64,000 bases of DNA from CAYMPW01 sp964392725. Lineage in GTDB: Archaea; Thermoplasmatota; Thermoplasmata; Methanomassiliicoccales; Methanomethylophilaceae. Shown here in pieces: positions 24,872-34,712 of this stretch. Within the stretch, counting starts at the first letter, position 1. Each line of letters opens with the position of its first letter. The notes under the pieces were generated by a model. The model was not told the DNA's origin and searched no databases. It was given only the letters and a program-made list of their open reading frames with translations. Where the stretch lies: the NCBI GenBank assembly GCA_964392725.1, contig CAYMPW010000003.1:11490-75489 (forward strand), given 5' to 3'. The translations under genes and the position numbers were made by a program.

Positions 24872-25785
24872 AACCTTTCTTGTCCGTTTATGGCCATGTT
24901 GCCCTCGATCAGATAATGTCTGTGGAGAGATTCCCTGAGAACAACACAACCGCGGACATAATTCGTAAAGATACGAAATTAGGTGGAACTGGAACCAACA
25001 TTGCTGTCACGGCAGCCGTGCTTGGTGTTCCAACCGCCATATGTGCATTTGTAGGAACAGATTTTCCTGAGAAGTATACAGATTTTATCAGATCAAAAGG
25101 TCTGATTATGGATGAATTCGTTACTGTAGAAGAATTTGAAACATCACAGGCATTAATTGTAAATAATTCAGAAATGGATCAAAAAGTATTATTCTATCAG
25201 GGGCCACAAGGCCATGCATCCGAATTGAACAATCTTTTAACAATTAATGCTAGAAAATCTGATTATGTGCATTTCTGCACCGGAGATCCCGAATATTATA
25301 TCTCAATCATGGAATCGATTTCACGTTTGGAAGGAAAGATTGCTTTGGATCCCGCACAAGAAATTTACAAAGCATGGGACGGAGACTCGCTTTCAAGAGC
25401 TTTGGAGCACACAGACTATTTCTTCTGTAATAAACAGGAAGCAAAATCTGCCTATGATTATTTGAAAATCAAATCTCTAAAAGATATTAACAAAAATTTG
25501 GCAGTTTGTACGATGGGTGCCGAAGGAAGTATTGCATTTGTGGATGGAAAACAAATCAATATTCCTCTTGTTCAAACAGAAAAAGTAGTGGATTGTACCG
25601 GAGCAGGTGATGCATACCGTGCAGGATTCTACGCTGGATTATTCCACAATCTTTCAGTCCCTGAATCTTTGATTGTAGCATCTGCAACATCCTCTTTCAT
25701 TGTGGAAAAGATTGGTGCACTTTCAAATATTCCAACATGGGATTCTGTTATGGAACGCGCTGACAAATATTTGTCAAAGGTGTAA
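24868..25785 (+). CDS. PfkB-family carbohydrate/nucleoside kinase
   Basis: 305 residues; TTG start overlapping the ahcY stop (TTGA). Motif 1 GGTGTNIAVTAAVLG (about 39-53) and motif 2 DCTGAGDAYRAGF with catalytic Asp (about 249). Phosphorylates a sugar or nucleoside with ATP. Wedged between ahcY and an adenylate kinase, it may be a nucleoside (adenosine) kinase; that is inference from position. Confidence 0.88.
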   Translation: MKPFLSVYGHVALDQIMSVERFPENNTTADIIRKDTKLGGTGTNIAVTAAVLGVPTAICAFVGTDFPEKYTDFIRSKGLIMDEFVTVEEFETSQALIVNNSEMDQKVLFYQGPQGHASELNNLLTINARKSDYVHFCTGDPEYYISIMESISRLEGKIALDPAQEIYKAWDGDSLSRALEHTDYFFCNKQEAKSAYDYLKIKSLKDINKNLAVCTMGAEGSIAFVDGKQINIPLVQTEKVVDCTGAGDAYRAGFYAGLFHNLSVPESLIVASATSSFIVEKIGALSNIPTWDSVMERADKYLSKV

Positions 25786-25786
25786 G

Positions 25787-26311
25787 ATGACAATCATCTC
25801 TCTCACGGGAACACCCGGAACCGGAAAAACTACAATGTCCCAGTCACTTCGTGACTGTGGATACAACGTTGTAGATCTTTCGGCATTCATTCGTGAAAAC
25901 GGGTTACTCGGAGAGTACGATTCCGAAATGGGAAGCTACGATGTCGACGTTGCAAAACTCGATGAGGCTCTCAAAGACACGAGAGATTCAGAAGAGCTTG
26001 TATTTCTTGAAGGACATCTTTCCCATTTTCTTACATGTGATAAAATAATCGTTCTAAGGTGTCACCCGGGTGTATTAGAAAATCGTCTCGAATCAAGAGG
26101 TTATGATCGGGAAAAAGTTCTTGAGAATATTCAAGCAGAAGTTTTAGATGTAATTCTTTACGAAGCTTCAGAGAAAGGTGTTCCTGTGTTTGAATTGGAT
26201 TCAACGGCTGGAAATAATCTTTCAGACGTGGAAGAGATTATCAGAGGGGAATGCGATAGGTACTTACCCGGAAGTATATCCTGGGGCGAGGAGATGGAAA
26301 GATGGTTTTAG
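25787..26311 (+). CDS. Adenylate kinase, AK6/Fap7 type
   Basis: 174 residues from MTIISLTG; one base after the kinase stop. P-loop GTPGTGKTT (7-15), the NMP region and a short lid (SRGYDREKVLENIQAEV). Family members convert AMP and ATP to ADP and help mature 18S/16S rRNA. Overlaps the next gene by ten bases. Confidence 0.9.
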   Translation: MTIISLTGTPGTGKTTMSQSLRDCGYNVVDLSAFIRENGLLGEYDSEMGSYDVDVAKLDEALKDTRDSEELVFLEGHLSHFLTCDKIIVLRCHPGVLENRLESRGYDREKVLENIQAEVLDVILYEASEKGVPVFELDSTAGNNLSDVEEIIRGECDRYLPGSISWGEEMERWF

Positions 26312-26940
26312 ACACGCACAGATCCAAAGTAGATTTTGCTTTGACACCCGTGGCAAAGAAGTTGATTAATGTAAATCCTAATATGATTTCATGGGTTGGA
26401 CTAATTCTTGCTCTTGTGAGTGGTGTTTTACTTTACTTTAGTTATGAATTCAATTATCTCCTTCTTGTAGGGGCAGCTGTTGTACTTATTTCAGGATATT
26501 TCGATGCCTTGGATGGTAAAGTTGCAAAGCTTGCAGGCAAAGCATCCAACAAAGGAGATTATCTCGATCATGTATTCGACAGATATGCTGATGTTTTCAT
26601 GATCGGAGGAGTTGCACTCAGTGCATGGTGTAATCCTTATCTGGGTATGTTTGCATTGGTTGGTGTTCTTCTCACATCATATATGGGAACTCAGGCACAG
26701 GCAATTGGTGCACCTCGTTTGTATGCAGGTCTTTTGGGTCGTGCAGATCGTGTCGTTCTTTCGACATTATTCCCAATTATTCAATTCATAGCAATGGCAC
26801 TCGGATACGGTTCATTTGTAATCATGGGTATTGAAATAAATTGGATGGAAATTATGATGCTCTGGTTTGCAATCGTAGGAAATCTTACTGCAATTCAGAG
26901 AGCAATCGTAACTTGGAAAAATCTCAACGCTCAGGATTGA
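26302..26940 (+). CDS. CDP-alcohol phosphatidyltransferase (archaetidylinositol-phosphate synthase type)
   Basis: 212 residues, about six membrane segments. CDP-OH-P motif DALDGKVAKLAGKASNKGDYLDHVFDR (split by me: DALDGKVA, GDYLDHVFD) with the metal-binding aspartates at about 73-98. Builds a polar archaeal lipid headgroup, most likely inositol phosphate, from CDP-archaeol. Ends the operon; its tail overlaps convergent priL by ten bases. Confidence 0.84.
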   Translation: MVLDTHRSKVDFALTPVAKKLINVNPNMISWVGLILALVSGVLLYFSYEFNYLLLVGAAVVLISGYFDALDGKVAKLAGKASNKGDYLDHVFDRYADVFMIGGVALSAWCNPYLGMFALVGVLLTSYMGTQAQAIGAPRLYAGLLGRADRVVLSTLFPIIQFIAMALGYGSFVIMGIEINWMEIMMLWFAIVGNLTAIQRAIVTWKNLNAQD

Positions 26941-27974
26941 TCCGGAGGTTTGGGTCCAAAATTACCGGACTTTATTCTGTAATATGTTAACGGATGGTTT
27001 GTTTTTCCGTTGTTGCAGAGTTCGTCCGGTTCAAAACAGATTCCATTTGTTTTCATCGTAGAACATTCTGGAGGCGTATATCCATCCGTTCCGGCAAGTT
27101 CTCCCGTAATATGTTTGATTTGATAACTGGATTTAGATTCATCAAAATCAGGAGATTGTGCAAACAACGTCAATATCTGTTCAGAATTCATTCCAAGTGC
27201 ATGTAAAAAGGACACAAGTGCAAATCTGGCACTATGGGGTAGATTCATTCCATTTTGTGCATTTGCAAGAATTGTACGCATGCAAGGGGGCATGTGTTCA
27301 AGTCCAACATCTTTGCCTCCCGTAGGACTGTATCTTGTTTTCATTTCGTTAAGTTTTATTGAAATGTAATCCACATCTGCCTGGAGAAGTTTTTTAAAAT
27401 CCTCTGGAACATTTAAAGGAAGCTCTGATTCAATACGATCTTGTAACGCATTTTGTAAAACACGTCCAAAACGGCTATGTTGAAGATATACATAACCATC
27501 GTGAATATCTGAGTTGATTAATTTCCAATCTGTACTTTTTATTCTAGCTGAAAATCTCAAATAATCTCCAAAATGCATCTTCAGATTATCATTTTCATCA
27601 ACAGATGATACAATTCCGAATTCCTGAGCAACAGCAATAGCTGAGCTTCTATCATCATTTTGTAAAATTTTATTCATTCTAACTGATTCTGCAAGTGCAT
27701 ATCTTTTTGTTAAAAAACGGTCATTTACACAAGATACAATCATTCTAGCATAAGGGTATGACATAACATCCATAAGTCTGTCATATTCTTTCATCAATGG
27801 ATTGTATGATACTTCGGAATTTTCTATGGCATCCTCTACTCTTTGCCTGCCTCTTATTCTTGCAGTTTCATAAGAATCCGAAGTCATAAGAGATTCAACA
27901 TCTGCAGAGTTGGATTCTGCGAATTCAGCGGATTCTCTAAGAAAAGGAAATCTTGCGGCACGGAGTGAGTCCAT
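26931..27974 (-). CDS. priL: DNA primase large subunit PriL
   Basis: 347 residues. N-terminal helical domain, then the iron-sulfur C-terminal domain: cysteines in MPPCMRT (about 242), PPECSTMKTNG and GICFEP, and ELCNNGKTNHP-type end motif; four of them bind a 4Fe-4S cluster. Works with PriS in RNA primer synthesis. Downstream of the radical SAM gene (32-base gap), so possibly one message. Confidence 0.93.
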   Translation of the reverse strand: MDSLRAARFPFLRESAEFAESNSADVESLMTSDSYETARIRGRQRVEDAIENSEVSYNPLMKEYDRLMDVMSYPYARMIVSCVNDRFLTKRYALAESVRMNKILQNDDRSSAIAVAQEFGIVSSVDENDNLKMHFGDYLRFSARIKSTDWKLINSDIHDGYVYLQHSRFGRVLQNALQDRIESELPLNVPEDFKKLLQADVDYISIKLNEMKTRYSPTGGKDVGLEHMPPCMRTILANAQNGMNLPHSARFALVSFLHALGMNSEQILTLFAQSPDFDESKSSYQIKHITGELAGTDGYTPPECSTMKTNGICFEPDELCNNGKTNHPLTYYRIKSGNFGPKPPDQS

Positions 27975-28006
27975 GTGCCAAAATACACTTACAATATATT
28001 ATTGGT

Positions 28007-29617
28007 TCAGTCAAAACCGATAAGTTCCAACAATTTGCTGTCGGTCGGCATGTCGGGAAGCACGGCCATAAGCTCATCTTTATTCGCATATGGTCTGTTT
28101 CTAACGATTGTTGCTGCACGTTTTTTCCCGATTCCCGGTAGCGATGCAATCGAAGTCATAGATGCAGAATTTATTGGAAATGGATATTCCATACCAGTTA
28201 TTGATCTAAATCCCCAATCTACTATTTTCAGATCCACAAACTTTTCAATATCCATGCGACATGGAACTCCAATCAACAAAGGATACGATCCGATTTGTCT
28301 TCCAAAAGTCATATTTCCATCGTTGAGTTCAAGATATACATTTTTCAGTACGGTTCCCCATGGAACCATTCTACGAAGCATTTCTCCGTCTATTTCTTCT
28401 CTGACCGTTTTCTTAAAATTCTTGAACGCGTTTTGATCGACACGGACATTGAATTCTTTCCTAATGGGAAGAACCTGTCTAATGTTTATTCTGCGAACAA
28501 TCAGATTCTTTTCCAACAATGATTTGAGAAAATCAAGATTCATATTGTATGTTTCTTTTGTTTCTCCATCCAATCCTGAAATAAAATTTAATCCGGGTAA
28601 AAGAAGAGGCATTCCATTGTCTCCGATTTTACCCCCAATGCGGTTTATCATTTCTACCGCAGTCATGATTTGTTCGGGAGTGCTGTTTAAATTATTTGAA
28701 TTTACAACTTTAATGTCTGCACTTTCCATTCCAAGTGCCAATACATTACCTGCAGTACAATTCTCAGTAAGAATTTTAAGAATTTCTTCTGCTTTTTCAG
28801 GATATTCTGCGATAACTGCTGCATTTGCATTATCAACATGCAAAACATCAAAATCAAGTGCATGTAAGCCCTCAAACAATTCACGAACAGCATCTACATT
28901 AGGTTCAGGTGTGGGATTTTCATCTTCGGAACCATATGAAATAATACAGGTTTGCCCACCGACTCTAAGATTTTTAACACCCAGTTCTTTTAATTTGGTA
29001 GCTTCTTCGATAATATCAGAAGGTGCACGAATCAGTGGTTTTCCTTTCATCGCTTCGATACAATATGAACATCCTCCCGTACTCCATCTGTGGCATCCTC
29101 TGAATGTTTCTATTTCTGCAACAAGGGGCTGTGGAAAATCAGGGTGGGAAGTTACAATTTCAGCACCGAGTATCATCCATCTGTTCCATTCGTCTAATGT
29201 TCTATATCTCTCATTTACTTCTTTTCCGCACATTCCATCGTAAAGTGATGCGGCCAAATCTTTGTAAATTACGAAATCAAATAATTCTGCTGCGGAAGAC
29301 GAAGCCGCAGAGCCTCCAACCAATTTCCATCCAGAGAGTGAAGGTACAAGATTTTCCAGTTCTTTGACAGACATGGGCATAGATCTGAGATATTTTCCCG
29401 GAACCGTATTTCCTGAAAGAACAACACTAACATCCGCATCGGGTATTTTTTTCCCTTTACGAATCATATCAATTGTAATATAATCCACATTAGCGCCTGC
29501 ATCTACGGCTGCGCCTGCAATGGCACGTATCATTGGAGAAATATATGGGGGAACTCCCAGGGCGGCAGGGTCATCTATATAACCGTCGATGAGAACCACC
29601 CTGATTTTTTTGCTCAT
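28007..29617 (-). CDS. Radical SAM protein with C-terminal helix-hairpin-helix (COG1031 type)
   Basis: 536 residues. N-terminal Rossmann-like segment as in B12-binding radical SAM proteins, then ETFRGCHRWSTGGCSYC (about 180-196) with CX7CX2C spacing of the cluster cysteines, typical of this archaeal family. The C-terminus (about 485-536) has SLPGIGKKRAATIVRNRPY, a helix-hairpin-helix for nucleic acid. Suggests modification of RNA or DNA, substrate unknown. Its ATG is 110 bases from the divergent malic enzyme gene. Confidence 0.88.
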   Translation of the reverse strand: MSKKIRVVLIDGYIDDPAALGVPPYISPMIRAIAGAAVDAGANVDYITIDMIRKGKKIPDADVSVVLSGNTVPGKYLRSMPMSVKELENLVPSLSGWKLVGGSAASSSAAELFDFVIYKDLAASLYDGMCGKEVNERYRTLDEWNRWMILGAEIVTSHPDFPQPLVAEIETFRGCHRWSTGGCSYCIEAMKGKPLIRAPSDIIEEATKLKELGVKNLRVGGQTCIISYGSEDENPTPEPNVDAVRELFEGLHALDFDVLHVDNANAAVIAEYPEKAEEILKILTENCTAGNVLALGMESADIKVVNSNNLNSTPEQIMTAVEMINRIGGKIGDNGMPLLLPGLNFISGLDGETKETYNMNLDFLKSLLEKNLIVRRINIRQVLPIRKEFNVRVDQNAFKNFKKTVREEIDGEMLRRMVPWGTVLKNVYLELNDGNMTFGRQIGSYPLLIGVPCRMDIEKFVDLKIVDWGFRSITGMEYPFPINSASMTSIASLPGIGKKRAATIVRNRPYANKDELMAVLPDMPTDSKLLELIGFD

Positions 29618-29686
29618 GATTGAACCATGCCTAACTATGTATAAATAGCATTACTCAATTATAGGGTCTTGAATTTCATATATTAC

Positions 29687-29703
29687 TCTACGAATTTCGT
29701 AGA
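29687..29703. promoter_or_regulatory. 17-base palindrome upstream of malic enzyme
   Basis: TCTACGA-ATT-TCGTAGA, perfect arms, a few bases after the TATA-like CATATATTAC and 24 bases before the start codon. A repressor operator covering the transcription start is likely; regulator unknown. Confidence 0.5.
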
Positions 29704-29727
29704 AATAATGAAGAAAGAGGAATTAAA

Positions 29728-31092
29728 ATGGCATACGATAAAGATTTGACAGTCGAGCAGCGTCTCGAAATGGCTAAGAAGCCCGGTCAGGACGCCATGA
29801 TTCTCCACAAGTTTTACGGTGGTAAAGTCGAGGTCGTTCCCAAAGCATGTGTAAGATCATTTGATGATTTTGCAATTTGGTATTCTCCCGGAGTAGCAGA
29901 ACCCTGTAAGGACATTGCAAAGAATCCTGATACAGTCTATGATCACACTTGGAAATGGAACACTGTAGCCGTCGTATCCGACGGAACCCGTGTTCTCGGC
30001 CTTGGAGACATCGGACCCGAAGCAGCAATGCCTGTTATGGAAGGAAAAGCAATGCTTTTCAAATACCTCGGCGGAGTAGATTGTGTACCAATTTGTCTCG
30101 ACACAAAGGATCCTGAAAAAATCATCGAAACAGTAAGGCTCATGGCACCTTCATTCGGAGGTATCAACCTTGAAGATATTTCGAACCCCAAATGTTTCGA
30201 CATTCTCGATGAACTCAGAGCAGACTGTAAGATTCCCGTATGGCACGATGATCAGCAGGGTACCGCAACAGTAGAAGTTGCAGGTGCAATCAATGCATTG
30301 AAACTCGTCGGTAAAAAGATCGAAGAAGCAGCAATCACCGTTATCGGCGCAGGTGCAGCATCTATCGCAATCACAAGACTTCTCCTTGCAACCGGATTCA
30401 AACCCGAAAATCTTTGCATGTGTGATTCAAAAGGAATTCTCAACCAGGCTAGGGACGATATTGATAAAGAAAAGTTCAAGCAGAAATGGGAAATTTGCGA
30501 AAAGACCAACGGCGCAGGTAAAGTCGGTGGCATGAAAGAAGCAATGGAAGGCGCAGATATTGTTATCGCAGCATCCAAACCCGGACCTGGAACAATTCTC
30601 CCCGAATATGTAAAATCCATGGCAGATGACGCAGTTGTATTCGCAACAGCAAACCCAATTCCTGAGATTTGGCCTTGGGAAGCAAAAGACGCAGGATGTA
30701 AGGTATTTGCAACCGGTCGTTCAGACTTCCCTAACCAGGTTAACAACTCTATGGGATTCCCTGCAATTTTCCGTGGTACACTCGATGTAAGAGCAAAGAC
30801 AATTACAGACGATATGTGTATCGCAGCAGCAAGAGAACTTGCAAAATGTGCAGAAGAGAAAGGACTCACCGAGGATTACATCATCCCCACAATGTCCGAA
30901 TGGGAAGTTTTCCCCAGAGAAGCTGTTGCAGTTGCTCTTGAAGCACAGAGAAGCGGTGTAGCACGTCTTAACAAGCTTACCCGCCAGGAACTGTATGACC
31001 GTGCAGAGTACATGATCAAGAGATCAAGAGGACTCACATCCAAGATGATGGATGACGGTTATATTCAGGACTGCAGCTCTGCGTTCGAATAA
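29728..31092 (+). CDS. mae: Malic enzyme (oxaloacetate-decarboxylating malate dehydrogenase)
   Basis: 454 residues. N-terminal malic domain with YSPGVAEPC and VVSDGTRVLGLGDIG, metal-binding part VWHDDQQGTA, and NAD(P) domain starting GAGAASIAI (about 208). Converts malate to pyruvate and CO2. Ribosome binding site AGAGGAA. Codons resemble those of highly expressed genes, followed by a strong terminator. Confidence 0.95.
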   Translation: MAYDKDLTVEQRLEMAKKPGQDAMILHKFYGGKVEVVPKACVRSFDDFAIWYSPGVAEPCKDIAKNPDTVYDHTWKWNTVAVVSDGTRVLGLGDIGPEAAMPVMEGKAMLFKYLGGVDCVPICLDTKDPEKIIETVRLMAPSFGGINLEDISNPKCFDILDELRADCKIPVWHDDQQGTATVEVAGAINALKLVGKKIEEAAITVIGAGAASIAITRLLLATGFKPENLCMCDSKGILNQARDDIDKEKFKQKWEICEKTNGAGKVGGMKEAMEGADIVIAASKPGPGTILPEYVKSMADDAVVFATANPIPEIWPWEAKDAGCKVFATGRSDFPNQVNNSMGFPAIFRGTLDVRAKTITDDMCIAAARELAKCAEEKGLTEDYIIPTMSEWEVFPREAVAVALEAQRSGVARLNKLTRQELYDRAEYMIKRSRGLTSKMMDDGYIQDCSSAFE

Positions 31093-31100
31093 ACAAATTA

Positions 31101-31118
31101 GGGGCTTCGGCCCCTTTT
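31101..31118 (+). terminator. Terminator of malic enzyme
   Basis: GGGGC-TTCG-GCCCC-TTTT. It reaches the end of the convergent flippase gene. Confidence 0.85.
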
Positions 31119-32619
31119 ATTTTTTCCTTTCTTCCATTGCACTATCATAGATGCCTTTGGGATTTACAGAATCTAAAACAAAGAGTATATCCTGTTTTGT
31201 GAGCCCACGCACTATGAAAAGAATACAAAGATAGAATGCAATACTTGCAAGTCCTATCAAGATTAAAGTAAACAATCCTTGCGGGTCGAGATAATATTGC
31301 ATGAAGTATGTAAAAGTCAAGGCAAGTACACCTGCGATAATATGTTTGTAAACATCTTTGAAGATTGGTACTATTCCTGATGTACGTTTTACAAGAAGAA
31401 GTAAAATAAGCAAGAAAATGAAACATCCGATTGACATACCTAATGAGGTTCCTGTTATTCCAAGTCCTGCAAGTTTGATACCGCCTATACTTTCAGGCGT
31501 AAGCAAAAGGAAGAGCCCCATTGTGAGGGATGCGTATATAATCGTGGCATTTCTGTATTCTTTTGTATTGTTTGTAGAATACAACAACTGAGTCATGATT
31601 CCAATGAGGATGTTCAGATAAATCGTAATCGCCAAGATTGATAATGCATCTCCCGCGCCTATGTAAGAAGCACCAAGAAGCATCAAAGCTATTTCATTTC
31701 CAAATACAAATACAAAAATGACACACGGAATCAAAGCCATAGAAATATAACGTTGACTCGACCACAGTACTTCTTCTATTTTTTCAACATCTTTATTTTT
31801 TACAAGCTCAGAGAATTTAGGTAATAGAACATTGTTTAGAGCCAATCCCAATGCAGTAGCAGCGTAGACCAAACCCATGGCAGATGTATAATATCCTACA
31901 TCCAAACTTCCACAGAAATATTCGATAACCAATTTATCTACTAACGAGACACACAAAACCAAAGTGGTTCCAACAGCCAAAGGTTTTGCAAAATCTGCGT
32001 ACACCCTCATCAGTTCGGGACGAACAATTTTTAATCCAAGTCCGCGAGCCATCCAAATTGCAACAATAAGTGAAGATATAATTCCAATAAGGTATGCTGT
32101 AGACAGAAGAGATGCAGATGCACCAAAAATGGCAAACAATGCAAGGAACAAAGCTTTTACAAACGCGTCTACCGTCTGAATAACAGAAGATCTCCCTGCA
32201 TCCAAACGGCCATCGAATGTTGTAATAAGGACCCATGTAAAATCATACACCAAATAATATCCGAGGAATGAGAGGAGAATCCACATTCTTTCTCCGCTAA
32301 GGTCCTCTGTGTTAAACAAAATAAGATAGAACGCTGTGATTGCACAAAGCAATGTACAAAGAATAACTTTGATGGTAAGGTATGTTGACATACATACATT
32401 TTGATTATTTCCTTGTGAAACTGCTTTGATGTGTGCCGCACTAAATCCTAAATCGGTAAGAGTGTTGAATGTTCCAATAAGTGCCCAGCCCCACATCATA
32501 AGACCGTATTCATCACCAACGTAACGTGTCATGATCATCAAGGACACAAAGGCAAAAATGGAGCCCATGGCACTTGTCAATGCCTTCATTACGAATTTGT
32601 GTGCAAAAATACAATCCAC
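31117..32619 (-). CDS. Polysaccharide flippase (Wzx/MATE-like)
   Basis: 500 residues, about 12-14 membrane helices spread over the whole length, with the pattern of oligosaccharide flippases (TRYVGDEYGLMMWGWALIGT; FNTLTDLGFSAAHIKAVSQG). Moves lipid-linked glycans across the membrane. GTG start at 32619 follows GGG and a TTTAAAAT box; ATG at 32589 is the alternative. It opens the glycan locus and is divergent from a GT2 gene. Confidence 0.85.
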   Translation of the reverse strand: MDCIFAHKFVMKALTSAMGSIFAFVSLMIMTRYVGDEYGLMMWGWALIGTFNTLTDLGFSAAHIKAVSQGNNQNVCMSTYLTIKVILCTLLCAITAFYLILFNTEDLSGERMWILLSFLGYYLVYDFTWVLITTFDGRLDAGRSSVIQTVDAFVKALFLALFAIFGASASLLSTAYLIGIISSLIVAIWMARGLGLKIVRPELMRVYADFAKPLAVGTTLVLCVSLVDKLVIEYFCGSLDVGYYTSAMGLVYAATALGLALNNVLLPKFSELVKNKDVEKIEEVLWSSQRYISMALIPCVIFVFVFGNEIALMLLGASYIGAGDALSILAITIYLNILIGIMTQLLYSTNNTKEYRNATIIYASLTMGLFLLLTPESIGGIKLAGLGITGTSLGMSIGCFIFLLILLLLVKRTSGIVPIFKDVYKHIIAGVLALTFTYFMQYYLDPQGLFTLILIGLASIAFYLCILFIVRGLTKQDILFVLDSVNPKGIYDSAMEERKK

Positions 32620-32733
32620 CCCGTATCTTATCTATTTTAAATGAAAATAAGATTATTTGAGAGATATATTTCAACGTACTTATATTGTCTCGGGAAAGTT
32701 ATAAAATAGAATTAGCACTAGGGTAATTTGGAA

Positions 32734-33771
32734 GTGGTTCGGTTGAAAAAATTCAGCATAATTATTCCTGTGTATAACGGTGAGGCTTTTATAGAGCCAT
32801 GTTTGAATTATTTATCCGAACAAAATTATCCAAACATAGAAATTATTTTTGTCGTAGATCAGAAAACAACAGATAAAACGTTGGATATGATTGAATGTTA
32901 CAAAGCAAATTTCGATGTAAAAGTATGTATTCAAACTGATAAAGGAAGATTGGGATTTGCCAGGAATCTGGGTCTTAAAGAATCAACAGGAGAAATTATT
33001 TGGTTTTTGGATGTTGATGATCGTCCTTTCCCCACATTTTTAGAAGATATGTCTAGAATCCTCGAAGAAAATTCCGCAGATGTTGTTGCTTGTAATTTTT
33101 ATCGTACGGATTCCAGAGACCTTCCAGATTTTTCAAATTTAACTTTCACGGTGCAGAAATTAACGCGTGATGAAGCATTAATTGCACGTGCGGAAGAGAG
33201 ATTTCCGGTCACCGCATGGGCAAAAGTATACGATAGAAATTTTTTGTTGAAAACCGGAATCGAATATATTTCGGGCTTGTCCGAAGATGTAGATTATACA
33301 TACCGCGTATTATCTAAGGCAGACGTTGTTTGTTATTATAACAAACCTTTGTATTTGTATTATCAAAACACTGGATCAATATGTAACAGCAATCAAAACA
33401 ATGAACGTGGAAAACGTGAAGTGGCAATTTATGAAGAGCTCGGTATATTTTTTGATGAAAACTATCCAGAGTTTGCAGAAACATTTCGTAAAAAAACAAC
33501 TTTAACGCGTATGAGATCCATGATTCACATGGATTATTCAACATTTAAGGAAATTTACAAAGAAGGTAATGTTCCAAAAGATGCAAAGAAGTATTACAGC
33601 GATCCTTTGATTTTAGAAGCATTGTTGTTCAGAGCATGTCCTTACCTATATTACCATATGGCAAAATTTGTAATGAATAAAATTTATTATAAAAATAATG
33701 TAATGTATGATGGTAGTATGGACGAAGGCATGGGCGATAAATTATTTTCTAAATTTTTTAGACCAAATTGA
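32734..33771 (+). CDS. Glycosyltransferase family 2
   Basis: 345 residues. GT-A fold: FSIIIPVYNGEAFIEPCLNYL, VVDQKTTDKT, DVDDRPFP (DxD) and WAKVYDR with SEDVDYTYR. C-terminal about 100 residues helical. GTG 32734 lies about 28 bases past the TATA element TTATAAAATAG, so a leaderless message fits; TTG codons at 32728 and 32743 are alternatives. Similar in layout to the GT2 at 38080-39042. Confidence 0.87.
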   Translation: MVRLKKFSIIIPVYNGEAFIEPCLNYLSEQNYPNIEIIFVVDQKTTDKTLDMIECYKANFDVKVCIQTDKGRLGFARNLGLKESTGEIIWFLDVDDRPFPTFLEDMSRILEENSADVVACNFYRTDSRDLPDFSNLTFTVQKLTRDEALIARAEERFPVTAWAKVYDRNFLLKTGIEYISGLSEDVDYTYRVLSKADVVCYYNKPLYLYYQNTGSICNSNQNNERGKREVAIYEELGIFFDENYPEFAETFRKKTTLTRMRSMIHMDYSTFKEIYKEGNVPKDAKKYYSDPLILEALLFRACPYLYYHMAKFVMNKIYYKNNVMYDGSMDEGMGDKLFSKFFRPN

Positions 33772-33782
33772 GAGGGTTTTAA

Positions 33783-34712
33783 ATGAAAGCGATTTTAACA
33801 GGCGGATCAGGATTCATCGCGAGTCACATCGCAGACAGACTTATAGACAACGGTTATGAAGTCATCGCAATTGATCGTACAGAATCAAACAATTCTCCAA
33901 ATATTGAACATCTGTTTGATAAATCAGGATTCAAGTATGTAAAATCAGACATTTCTAATTCTGAAAAACTCATTGAGCTGTCAAAAGATGCAGATATTAT
34001 TTACCATCTTGCTGCAAATTCTGATATTAAATTGGGCGGTCAAAATCCCGATATTGATTTTAATAATACATTCCTCACAACTCGTTCCGTCTTAGAAGCT
34101 ATGAGAGTAAATAAGATTGAAAATATGTTTTTTTCCTCAACCTCTGCAGTTTATGGAGATAAACCTGGAATACGTATGACTGAAGACACTGGAGATTTAA
34201 GACCAATCTCATATTATGGTGCATCCAAATTGGCATCAGAAGCATTGATTTCCGCATATTCATATATGTCTTCTTTCAATTCACTTGTTTTTAGATTCCC
34301 AAACGTTGTGGGACCTCGTTTAACACATGGTGTAATTTTTGATTTTATCAATAAATTAAAAGACAATCCAAAATCTCTAGAAATTCTAGGCAATGGAAAA
34401 CAGAGTAAACAGTACGTATATGTTGAAGATTTAGCAGATGCGATTGTTCAATTCTCTAAAAAAATGCCAACGGGAATGGATATATTTAATATCTCTACGG
34501 AGTCTTTTACGACCGTAAACGAGATTGCAGATCTTGTGTGTGAAGGAATGGGCTTGAAAGATGTAGAATACAAATACACAGGCGGATCCTGTGGTTGGAA
34601 AGGTGATGTGCCATCATTCGATTATTGCATAGATAAAGCAAAATCAAATGGCTGGACATTTAAATACGATTCTACAGGATCTGTCAGAAAGACAATTGAG
34701 TGTGTTTTATGA
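33783..34712 (+). CDS. NAD-dependent nucleotide-sugar epimerase/dehydratase
   Basis: 309 residues, extended SDR. NAD motif TGGSGFIASHIAD (about 6-18), catalytic STSAVYGD and YYGASK (YxxxK, about 149-153). Probably a UDP-glucose 4-epimerase-like or related enzyme supplying the glycan locus. Overlaps the following glycosyltransferase by four bases. Confidence 0.9.
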   Translation: MKAILTGGSGFIASHIADRLIDNGYEVIAIDRTESNNSPNIEHLFDKSGFKYVKSDISNSEKLIELSKDADIIYHLAANSDIKLGGQNPDIDFNNTFLTTRSVLEAMRVNKIENMFFSSTSAVYGDKPGIRMTEDTGDLRPISYYGASKLASEALISAYSYMSSFNSLVFRFPNVVGPRLTHGVIFDFINKLKDNPKSLEILGNGKQSKQYVYVEDLADAIVQFSKKMPTGMDIFNISTESFTTVNEIADLVCEGMGLKDVEYKYTGGSCGWKGDVPSFDYCIDKAKSNGWTFKYDSTGSVRKTIECVL

